From assembly GCA_900318815.1 (NCBI GenBank), contig ONMA01000010.1:179834-243833 (forward strand): 64,000 nt of DNA, written 5' to 3'. The stretch is from an uncultured Prevotellaceae bacterium. GTDB taxonomy: Bacteria > Bacteroidota > Bacteroidia > Bacteroidales > Bacteroidaceae. The position numbers and the translations under genes were made by a program. Below are positions 45,544-53,215 of the stretch, in pieces. Within the stretch, counting starts at the first letter, position 1. Each line of letters begins with the position of its first letter. The notes beneath the pieces were generated by a model. That model was not told where the DNA came from, did not search any database, and saw nothing but the letters and a program-made list of their open reading frames with translations.

Positions 45544-46749
45544 ATGTACGGAAAAATGAAAGAACACCTCGCCAAGACACTCGATGAGATTCGCGAGGCA
45601 GGACTCTACAAGGAAGAACGACTCATCGAGAGTCCACAGCGAGCAGCCATCAAGGTGCTGGACGGCAAGTCTGGCAAAACGCAGGAAGTACTTAACTTCT
45701 GTGCCAACAACTACTTGGGACTCTCGGACCATCCGCGCCTCATCGAAGCATCAAAGCGGATGATGGACTGCCGGGGCTTCGGCATGTCGAGCGTGCGCTT
45801 CATCTGCGGCACACAGGACATCCACAAGGAACTTGAGGCCGCCATCAGCCACTATTTCAAGACCGAGGACACCATCCTCTATGCCGCCTGCTTCGATGCC
45901 AACGGCGGTGTGTTCGAACCGCTTTTCTCTGAGGAGGATGCCATCATCAGCGATGCCCTGAACCATGCCTCTATCATCGACGGCGTGCGGCTCTGCAAGG
46001 CCAAGCGCTACCGCTATGCCAATGCCGACATGGGCGAACTGGAGAAATGCCTGCAGGAGGCACAGGCACAGCGTTTCCGCATCATCGTCACCGACGGCGT
46101 GTTCTCCATGGACGGCAACGTGGCCCCCATTGACAGGATATGCGACCTAGCCGAGAAGTACGACGCGCTGGTGATGGTCGACGAGAGCCATTCGGCTGGT
46201 GTCGTGGGCAAGACGGGCCACGGCGTGAGCGAGTTCTTCAACACGTATGGGCGCGTAGACATCTATACCGGCACACTCGGCAAGAGCTTCGGCGGTGCCC
46301 TCGGCGGCTTCACCACAGGCAGGAAGGAGATTATCGACCTGTTGCGCCAGCGCAGCCGTCCCTATCTATTCAGCAACTCGCTGGCCCCCGCCATCATCGG
46401 TGCCTCGCTCGAAGTGTTCAGGATGCTGGCCGAGAGCAACGAGATACACGACCGACTGGTGGAGAACGTCAACTACTTCCGCGACAAGATGATGGCCGCA
46501 GGCTTCGACATCAAACCTACGCAGAGTGCTATCTGCGCCGTGATGCTCTATGATGCCAAACTCTCGCAGGTCTATGCCGCCAAGATGCAGGAAGAGGGAA
46601 TCTACGTCACGGGGTTCTACTATCCCGTGGTGCCCAAAGGCCAGGCCCGCATCCGCATACAGATTTCTGCCGGACACAACCGCGAACAGCTCGGCAAGTG
46701 CATCGCCGCCTTCATCAAGGTAGGCCACGAACTGGGCGTGCTGAAATAG
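45544..46749 (+). CDS. kbl: Glycine C-acetyltransferase (2-amino-3-ketobutyrate CoA ligase)
   Basis: 401 residues. PLP-dependent alpha-oxoamine synthase: VMVDESHSAGVVG and the Schiff-base lysine in TGTLGKSFGGALGGF. It splits 2-amino-3-ketobutyrate with CoA into glycine and acetyl-CoA. Divergent from tdh across 138 nt; the two act in sequence in threonine breakdown. Confidence 0.94.
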   Translation: MYGKMKEHLAKTLDEIREAGLYKEERLIESPQRAAIKVLDGKSGKTQEVLNFCANNYLGLSDHPRLIEASKRMMDCRGFGMSSVRFICGTQDIHKELEAAISHYFKTEDTILYAACFDANGGVFEPLFSEEDAIISDALNHASIIDGVRLCKAKRYRYANADMGELEKCLQEAQAQRFRIIVTDGVFSMDGNVAPIDRICDLAEKYDALVMVDESHSAGVVGKTGHGVSEFFNTYGRVDIYTGTLGKSFGGALGGFTTGRKEIIDLLRQRSRPYLFSNSLAPAIIGASLEVFRMLAESNEIHDRLVENVNYFRDKMMAAGFDIKPTQSAICAVMLYDAKLSQVYAAKMQEEGIYVTGFYYPVVPKGQARIRIQISAGHNREQLGKCIAAFIKVGHELGVLK

Positions 46750-46757
46750 CTCTGGTA

Positions 46758-47783
46758 TCAGTAGAACTTTTCCTTGCCCGTCAGTTTCCTGATGCGCCGA
46801 CGCACGGACTTCAGAATGAAGTTCCAGTTACCATAGCGCAGATTGAGGAACAGTTCCTCCAAGGACCGTCCGATCTTCACCCAAGGATGGCCCCAGGCAT
46901 TATAGCGGTACATACGCTGAACATACCCCACTTCCTCTATCACATAGCGGGGATGCTTCAGCGGGAATGCGATGTCGTATCTGCCCATAGTGAAAAGACG
47001 CTTCAGTCCATGGGGCATGGTCTTGAACGCAGAGTAGTGGGCCGAATCGTCGGAAGCACCCACGTTGTTAATCATGTTCTTCACGGGCATGATGGCCAAT
47101 CCACTATTGAAAAGCATCGTTGCCCAGAACACGCTCTCGAACTGGGGAGAGCCGCTGTCGCGATGGTCACGACACATCTGTATAAGCTCCTTACGGAACC
47201 CTCGCCTACGTATCAGCGCATCCAGTTGCCGCATGTTGAAGGCATCGTCAAGGAAGGTGTACTTCTCATCCCATTGCTGCACCACGCGCCGCCATGAAGC
47301 CCAGCCCCAGATGCTGAAAGCCGAGGTGAAGAAATAATCGTAGGGCACATCGGGAGTCACCTCGTCCATATTGAATCCCGAAATCATCGTGATGCGCTCG
47401 TCGTTCTCATAGCGGTCGAGCATCTCCTTGCAGAACGGGAAGAACGACTGCGAGGGCACCACGTCGTCCTCAAGCACCATACACTTGTCGGCCAGGGAGA
47501 AAGCCCACTGATGCGAGGTATATCCTGCGACCATGCACCCTAAGTTGCGCTCTTGGTAGTTGCGATGCACGTCGCACTCCCAGTCTATATTCTCGTCGGC
47601 CACAATCTTGCGGCAAGCCTCTATGCCTGCCAGGTCGCGCTCGCCACGCGCTCCGTCCTGAAAGAGGAACAGGCGCGAGGGACGGGCCCGCCGCACTTCG
47701 TTGAATACTTTCTGAAACGTGTCGCTACGGGTAAAGAACAGCAGCAGCACGGCAACATCGGTCTGGGCTGGATATTTTTTCAT
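46758..47783 (-). CDS. Glycosyltransferase, GT-A fold
   Basis: 341 residues. VLLLFFTRSDTFQKVFNEV at the N-terminus and the acidic VLEDDVVPSQSFF motif (DxD-like) fit a GNT-I/GT2-like transferase; WGWASWRRVVQQWD is a conserved acceptor-side block in this type. Cytoplasmic face of the membrane. Last gene of a four-gene leftward surface-glycan unit; the start overlaps the previous stop by 4 nt. The stop lies 8 nt from the convergent kbl stop. Confidence 0.82.
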   Translation of the reverse strand: MKKYPAQTDVAVLLLFFTRSDTFQKVFNEVRRARPSRLFLFQDGARGERDLAGIEACRKIVADENIDWECDVHRNYQERNLGCMVAGYTSHQWAFSLADKCMVLEDDVVPSQSFFPFCKEMLDRYENDERITMISGFNMDEVTPDVPYDYFFTSAFSIWGWASWRRVVQQWDEKYTFLDDAFNMRQLDALIRRRGFRKELIQMCRDHRDSGSPQFESVFWATMLFNSGLAIMPVKNMINNVGASDDSAHYSAFKTMPHGLKRLFTMGRYDIAFPLKHPRYVIEEVGYVQRMYRYNAWGHPWVKIGRSLEELFLNLRYGNWNFILKSVRRRIRKLTGKEKFY

Positions 47784-48700
47784 AGTCCTTTTTGTTTGAT
47801 ATTAATGAGTTTGCGATAGAGTTTGATAATGGGGCGTGCCAACACAGGCGGCAGGAGGAAGACCACCCGATCGTAGAGGGGGATGCCCGGCGGCAAGGTG
47901 CCCACAGCCTCCCTGTAATAGGCTTGGCGCACTTCCGACTGTCCGTCGTGAACAAACCGCTCGTATTCCTTCAGCTGGTGCAGGGCAAAGGCCGTGCGGA
48001 ACTCGTCCATGCGGGGAGCAAGCGTCTCGCGCAACAGCCGGTCGTAAAGGCGTTCGCGCTCCAAGGTATGGCGGCGCGAATTGGGCAGGCCGAGATTATA
48101 CAGGTAAATCGGCTGGGGGATGAAGAACACCTTGGGCTGTCGCATGAGCAGCTTCACCTGCATCAGCTTGTCCTCGCCCTCAATGATTTCGCGCGGCGTG
48201 TCGAACACGCCACTAAGTTTCTCACGACGGAAGATGATGCTCCACAATACCGGGAAACGGTTCTTCGACGTGATGATGTCGCGGATGAGGGGTTCCACTG
48301 GCACGAAACCCTCATACACCACGGGCGAAGCCACACCCTGCATGGTTCTGAACGGGGCGATGACCTCGTCGGCACCCGACCGCTCAATGGCATCGTGCAT
48401 GGTACGCAGGGCGCCAGGCAAGAACTCGTCATCGGCATCGATAAACATCACATAGCGTCCCCGGCTCTCTTCCCAGCCATGTCGCCGGGCAGCCGTCACG
48501 CCCTGGTTCTCGGTATGCAGCACGTGCAGACGGGGTTCCTTGGCTGCCCACCGGTCGCACAACGGCCCCGAGCCGTCGGTGCTTCCGTCGTCGACAGCCA
48601 CCACTTCAAAGCTTTCGAAGTCCTGTCGGAAGATGCTCGCGAAGCACTTGTCCAAGTACTCCGACTTATTATAGACTGGTATGATGATGCTTATCTCCAT
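47780..48700 (-). CDS. Family 2 glycosyltransferase
   Basis: 306 residues. SIIIPVYNKSEYLDKCF, VAVDDGSTDGSG and the DxD-containing FIDADDEF are classic GT2 motifs. Probable inverting sugar transferase for a lipopolysaccharide or capsule. Its ATG (48700) lies inside the end of the transposase-like gene, a 10-nt overlap. Confidence 0.9.
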   Translation of the reverse strand: MEISIIIPVYNKSEYLDKCFASIFRQDFESFEVVAVDDGSTDGSGPLCDRWAAKEPRLHVLHTENQGVTAARRHGWEESRGRYVMFIDADDEFLPGALRTMHDAIERSGADEVIAPFRTMQGVASPVVYEGFVPVEPLIRDIITSKNRFPVLWSIIFRREKLSGVFDTPREIIEGEDKLMQVKLLMRQPKVFFIPQPIYLYNLGLPNSRRHTLERERLYDRLLRETLAPRMDEFRTAFALHQLKEYERFVHDGQSEVRQAYYREAVGTLPPGIPLYDRVVFLLPPVLARPIIKLYRKLINIKQKGL

Positions 48701-49851
48701 GCTTGCTGGTCTTTTTCGGTAATAATGGCTTGGCTCAGTTCAATGGCCATCAGGTTCATCTGCTGGCACTGATAGGCTGTGAGCTGCCGGCGCTCATTCT
48801 GGTACTCCCACGCCGAGAGCATGAGCAGACGGCCTTCGGAACAGGCGTCAAACTGTTCGCCATGGGGCTTTGACATAGGCGAGAAGCCGTTACACATGAT
48901 GACAATGGTGGGCAAGCCTGCATCGAAAGCCGCCCGCATCACTTTCTTCTCGCCTGGGGAGATGGCGGGGGAAATGAGCACCGCACCCTGACGGGCTTGG
49001 CCCAGATAACGCGCCACCTCGTCCTCAAGCTGCTGCCCGGTAATCCTCCGCGAAACACGCACGGCTATGCGCTGATGGGCTGAAATCAATGCCCGATTGC
49101 CTATACCGCTGAAAGTATATGAGCCGATGCGAAGGCCAAAGAAGGGGCGTAGCCAATAGGGCTTCGAGCGCTTCAACATCAAGCGCCTCGGGTTATCAGC
49201 CAGGTAGTTCTTCCAGCGTTTGAACTCGTCGTAGTTTTTAAGAATCAGGTCGTTGTAGCCAGGGGCGAAGAGGCCTTTTCCTGCCTTTTGCTGTGGCAGA
49301 GCCACAGCCTGCGCCAAAACATGCGCACCTGCAGGCTGGGCGGTCAGCGGGGCCGGCACGGGTTCTGGCGAAGTGCCTGCGGGCTGGGGCGGTAGTGCCC
49401 GCGCGTTTTGTGTAGGTTGTGGCTTTGCCGCAACACCCGCCTCCATCCTCATGGAGCGCAGAATGCGGTTACAGCCCGCCTTGAAGCCCCCCAGCACATG
49501 CCCAATATGCAAGGGCAGCTCCTCATGCACAAAAAGGATGCCATGCAGATGGTCGGGCATTACCTGAAGCCCCATCACTTCTATCTGCGGATAGTAGCGC
49601 GGAATGCCCATCCACTCGCTGCTCACCGCCTGCCCCAAGGGCGAAAGTTCTACATGAGGAGCCTCCTTACTATCCGCTGCGGCATGCAGGTTGCCCGCCA
49701 AGTGCCCAAGCACAGGCCGACGGCCCTCCACCTCCATCGTAATCATGTACATGCGGCGTCCACGATAGTCGTTGTAGTCGTCACGCCGTTTCATCGAAGG
49801 CTGTTTCTCGCCTGCAAGCAAGATTTTTTCTGCACGTTTCTTTTCGTCCAT
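48691..49851 (-). CDS. Y1 (REP-associated type) transposase fused to a DprA/LOG-like domain
   Basis: 386 residues from ATG 49851, 2 nt after the flippase stop; the upstream extension of the frame overlaps the flippase. Residues 20-235 look like a Y1_Tnp domain: VMPDHLHGILFV supplies the HUH pair H101/H103, and KNYLADNPRRL near 214-224 carries the likely catalytic tyrosine. A Pro/Ala-rich insert (138-192) splits it. Residues 243-386 (SGIGNRALI, GAVLISPAISPGEKKVMRAA, LPTIVIMCNGFSP, GRLLMLSAW) resemble a Rossmann domain of the DprA/LOG kind. The gene is coupled to neighbours on both sides, which suggests stable, possibly domesticated residence. Confidence 0.78.
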   Translation of the reverse strand: MDEKKRAEKILLAGEKQPSMKRRDDYNDYRGRRMYMITMEVEGRRPVLGHLAGNLHAAADSKEAPHVELSPLGQAVSSEWMGIPRYYPQIEVMGLQVMPDHLHGILFVHEELPLHIGHVLGGFKAGCNRILRSMRMEAGVAAKPQPTQNARALPPQPAGTSPEPVPAPLTAQPAGAHVLAQAVALPQQKAGKGLFAPGYNDLILKNYDEFKRWKNYLADNPRRLMLKRSKPYWLRPFFGLRIGSYTFSGIGNRALISAHQRIAVRVSRRITGQQLEDEVARYLGQARQGAVLISPAISPGEKKVMRAAFDAGLPTIVIMCNGFSPMSKPHGEQFDACSEGRLLMLSAWEYQNERRQLTAYQCQQMNLMAIELSQAIITEKDQQAWR

Positions 49852-49853
49852 GA

Positions 49854-51290
49854 CTATTTCTTCTTGAGGATGAACTGCAAGCATTCCTGCAGGATGACCA
49901 CATGCAGCAGGCGCATGGCGGCATAATAGAGTGCGGCGGCGATGACGACGCGAGCCGCAAGGAGCAGCCAGAGGTTGCCAATGAAGAGGGTAAGGAAGTG
50001 GGTGGCAGTCATCACGGCGAAGGCGATGAGCAGGAACGGCAGGGTGTCGCGCAGCAGGTCGAGCGTGCGCAGGCCAATAAAACGGCGGGCAAAGGGCTGC
50101 CACGCAGCAAGCCATATTATATTAAATATGGTGTAGGCCACGACCATCGTCCTGATGCCCTCGCGATAGAACAGCATGATGACCACGAGCTGCAACGCTA
50201 TCTGCCCGATGTTGAGCCACATGTTCACGTCGCTACGCCCCTGACTGATGGCCAGGTTCTGATAGAGCGTAAAGAGCGGCATGAAGGCCCCGCTCAGGCA
50301 GAGTATCTGCAACAGCGGCACGCAGTCAATCCACTCCGGGCCGATGGTACAAAGGATGAACTCACGCGCCACCAGTGCCAGGCCCAACATGACGGGGAAC
50401 GACAGGAACGACGCAAAGCGCAACATCTTGCGGAACACCTGCAACTCGCGATTCTTCTCCTCGCGCACGCTCACCAGCACGGGCTGAGCCACCTGCGACA
50501 GCATGCCGCCCACGGTCTGGAAGGCCATAGCATCCCACTTATAGGCCTGGAAGAAGTTGCCCACCACGCGGGCATCGCGAAACAGACGGCCAAAGATGAC
50601 GGTGAGCATGTTCTGGTTCACGGTGTTCACGAACATGGTGACCAGAATCTTCATCGAGAAAGAGAACGTCTGCCGGATGTAGTCGAACGTGAAATGCAGC
50701 GACGGTCTCCACTTCACATAATAGAAACGACCCAGTATCAGCACGGTGGAGTTGACCACCTGCTGCCAGGCCAGGCTCCAGTAGGCCATGCCGCTCAGGG
50801 CCATGATGATGGCCACGGTGCCCGACGTGACAAGTGCCACAAGGTTGATGATGGTAATCTCGCGATTCATCATGTTCTTCACCATGTAGGCGTTGGTGGA
50901 AATGCCGAACGACGAGATGAAAAACGAGAGGAAAAGGAAGCGCGACAGGTTCAGCAGCGGCGGCTGGTGGAAGAACCATGCGATGAGCGGAGCCGAGAGG
51001 AACAGCACGGCGTAGAGCAGTCCGCCCATCAGGATATTAAACCAGAAGACGCTGTTGTACTGTTGTGCGGTGGGTTCCTTCTCATTGATGAGTGCCGTAG
51101 AGAATCCGCTGGACTGCAGGTTGCCCGCAATGGCCGAGAAGATGGCCAGCATACCCACAAGACCCGTGTCGCCCGGAGTCAGATGGCGCAGGACAACGAT
51201 GCCGATGAGCAGGTTCAATACCTGCATGGTGCCGTTGTTCACAGCACCCCACATCAGCCCCCTAGCAGTTTTCTCTTTCAGATTCTCCAT
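49854..51290 (-). CDS. Polysaccharide flippase (Wzx/MOP superfamily)
   Basis: 478 residues with 12-14 membrane segments. The opening GLMWGAVNNGTMQVLNLLIG and the LTPGDTGLVGMLAIF loop are typical for the lipopolysaccharide-biosynthesis flippases of the MOP superfamily. It should move lipid-linked sugar units to the periplasm. First gene of the leftward unit with the transposase fusion and two glycosyltransferases. Confidence 0.9.
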   Translation of the reverse strand: MENLKEKTARGLMWGAVNNGTMQVLNLLIGIVVLRHLTPGDTGLVGMLAIFSAIAGNLQSSGFSTALINEKEPTAQQYNSVFWFNILMGGLLYAVLFLSAPLIAWFFHQPPLLNLSRFLFLSFFISSFGISTNAYMVKNMMNREITIINLVALVTSGTVAIIMALSGMAYWSLAWQQVVNSTVLILGRFYYVKWRPSLHFTFDYIRQTFSFSMKILVTMFVNTVNQNMLTVIFGRLFRDARVVGNFFQAYKWDAMAFQTVGGMLSQVAQPVLVSVREEKNRELQVFRKMLRFASFLSFPVMLGLALVAREFILCTIGPEWIDCVPLLQILCLSGAFMPLFTLYQNLAISQGRSDVNMWLNIGQIALQLVVIMLFYREGIRTMVVAYTIFNIIWLAAWQPFARRFIGLRTLDLLRDTLPFLLIAFAVMTATHFLTLFIGNLWLLLAARVVIAAALYYAAMRLLHVVILQECLQFILKKK

Positions 51291-51349
51291 AATTAAGATG
51301 CAAAAATAACATGAAAAATTGGAAATCCCAAAGATTTTCTGTTATTTTC

Positions 51350-51380
51350 TTTGACCTAATAAGGAAAAGCCGTATCTTTG
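51350..51380 (+). promoter_or_regulatory. Promoter for licD, with short leader frame
   Basis: TTTG (51350-51353), 19 nt, TATCTTTG (51373-51380). Just downstream, ATG 51388 opens an eight-codon frame (MKERIFIS) ending 9 nt before the licD start; it may be a leader peptide or chance. Confidence 0.75.
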
Positions 51381-51422
51381 CACCTCGATGAAAGAACGTA
51401 TATTTATCAGTTGACAGAAACC

Positions 51423-52205
51423 ATGACACCCATTACCGACATACACGAACTGCGCACCCTGCAAATGGGCATACTCGACAGCGTACACCACTTCTGCGAG
51501 GAGCATGGGCTGCGCTACTTCCTCAGCAGCGGCACGCTCATCGGGGCCGTGCGCCACAAGGGCTACATCCCCTGGGACGATGACCTCGACATCTACATGC
51601 CCCGGGCTGACTACGAGCGATTCCTGAGCCAGTACAACGACCCAAAGGGCACCTACCGTGCCATCGACCCGGAGCGCGAAGCGCATTACTACTATACCTT
51701 TGCCAAGGTTATTGATACCCGCACCCGCATGGTGGAGAAGGAAACTGAGGGCTACGAGATTGGCGTTTACATCGATGTCTTTCCCGTGGACTACGTGACC
51801 GACGACCTGCAGGAGCGCGAGCGCATCTTCCGAAAGAAGCACCTGCTCTACAAGATTCGCCGCTGCAAGATTTCCAAGAACAACCCGCTCCAGTCGCGGC
51901 TGGCCTACCTTGTCTATAAGAACTGGCCCGTTTCCTTAGCAAGGCTGAATAAGCAAATCAGGAATCTCGTGGTGACCGGCACTCCGACGCAGACCGTCTG
52001 CAACATGACCGAGGCCGGCCCCAGTATCAAGGGTTGCTTCCCTGCCGAGGACATAGCCTCATCCGTCGATATTGTCTTCGAGGGCAAGACCTACAAGACC
52101 ATGACGGGCTACAGGGACTACCTGACGCGCACCTACGGCAACTACATGCAACTGCCGCCTGAAGACCAGCGCGTCACCCACCATTTTGAGGCTTACTGGC
52201 TTTAG
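51423..52205 (+). CDS. licD: LicD-family phosphotransferase
   Basis: 260 residues from ATG 51423; the earlier start at 51378 overlaps the promoter. YFLSSGTLIGAVRHKGYIPW followed by DDDLDIYMPR is the LicD metal-binding core. LicD proteins move phosphocholine or a similar polar phospho-group from a CDP carrier to a surface glycan. The CDP carrier could come from the cytidylyltransferase-like fusion nearby. Stop codon overlaps that of the convergent gene by 4 nt. Confidence 0.88.
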   Translation: MTPITDIHELRTLQMGILDSVHHFCEEHGLRYFLSSGTLIGAVRHKGYIPWDDDLDIYMPRADYERFLSQYNDPKGTYRAIDPEREAHYYYTFAKVIDTRTRMVEKETEGYEIGVYIDVFPVDYVTDDLQERERIFRKKHLLYKIRRCKISKNNPLQSRLAYLVYKNWPVSLARLNKQIRNLVVTGTPTQTVCNMTEAGPSIKGCFPAEDIASSVDIVFEGKTYKTMTGYRDYLTRTYGNYMQLPPEDQRVTHHFEAYWL

Positions 52206-53215
52206 CCTTGTGCATCCATGACGCTCTTACCCCACCCCATGATGCGGTCGATGACGGGCGACGGTATGCCTTTCTCACGAGCCAGACGCTGAACGAAGGA
52301 GAGTCCGAAAGGGAAATCCTCGGTAAAATAACGACTGTGGAAGTCGGGCACGAACCCACCTTCCACTTTTTTCATGGGTGCCGAAATGCCCTTGAACGCC
52401 TCGATACTGCGCAACTTGCGGGCCAGCGAGGGGGCATCGGTACTCTCATAATAGTCAAGAACGGTAGGTATGCTGCCGGGGCGGACAGGCAGCACGCCGA
52501 GCAACTGCTGCAATTCGCCATCCATACCGATGTAAAGCTGTGCGGCCTCCTCAGTCCACTCCTCATAGAACAGGGGCACACGGTCGTAGACGACGCCCTC
52601 GTGCCAGTCTTTCCACAGCGAATAGAGACGGGAGGGATGCAACAACGGATTACTGTTGGAGAGGCTTGCCTCGTAGAAACTGCCTAAGAGGCTGATGGGC
52701 GTGCGCAGCATCTCTTCTAAATGCCGACGCAGCGGCTCGGGGTCGGCCATTCGCTCAACGGCCATACTGAGACGCTCCTTATAGCCCATGAGACGGGCAC
52801 GATGGCCATACTCCACCACACGCGAGATGAACGGCACGCGCTGGAAGCCAAACAGCGGCTGGCCGGCAGGCAACACGTCCATCGCCTCGAAGAAGAATCC
52901 CGTACTGCTCACCACACTTCCCACAGCCGCTCCGGGCTGCAGGCTGTCCTTGATTTGCAGGAGTGTTTCGCGAATAGCATAGCCTGGCAGACATAACCAT
53001 ACGATTTCCGCATCGGAAACAGCATACTTAGCATCACTAAATACGTCATTTAGTCTGCCTAAGTATGGCACTTCCTCGGGCGATTCAACAATGATGTCTC
53101 GGCTCCAACGCTCTGGATGGCGCGTCAACAGGCAGACATCGTACTTCTTCTGGGCTGCAATGAAGCCCGCTACGACGTGCCCTAAGTTGCCTCCTCCACA
53201 GATACAGATCTTCAT
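52202..53215 (-). CDS. Opine/octopine dehydrogenase-like protein
   Basis: 337 residues. N-terminal Rossmann motif GGGNLGHVVAGFI, the cofactor-binding VVSSTGFFFEA region, and a C-terminal helical domain with SNSNPLLHPSRLY, close to the NPxxHP histidine motif of opine dehydrogenases. It could reduce an imine formed from an amino acid and a keto acid, or act on a related substrate. Overlaps the start-stop of the next upstream gene by 4 nt, so it belongs to the same unit as the cytidylyltransferase-aminotransferase fusion. Confidence 0.78.
   Translation of the reverse strand: MKICICGGGNLGHVVAGFIAAQKKYDVCLLTRHPERWSRDIIVESPEEVPYLGRLNDVFSDAKYAVSDAEIVWLCLPGYAIRETLLQIKDSLQPGAAVGSVVSSTGFFFEAMDVLPAGQPLFGFQRVPFISRVVEYGHRARLMGYKERLSMAVERMADPEPLRRHLEEMLRTPISLLGSFYEASLSNSNPLLHPSRLYSLWKDWHEGVVYDRVPLFYEEWTEEAAQLYIGMDGELQQLLGVLPVRPGSIPTVLDYYESTDAPSLARKLRSIEAFKGISAPMKKVEGGFVPDFHSRYFTEDFPFGLSFVQRLAREKGIPSPVIDRIMGWGKSVMDAQG

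Noticed and set aside
49902-51296. 464-codon frame antisense to the flippase
   Set aside because: His/Glu/Gln-rich shadow opposite a hydrophobic gene.
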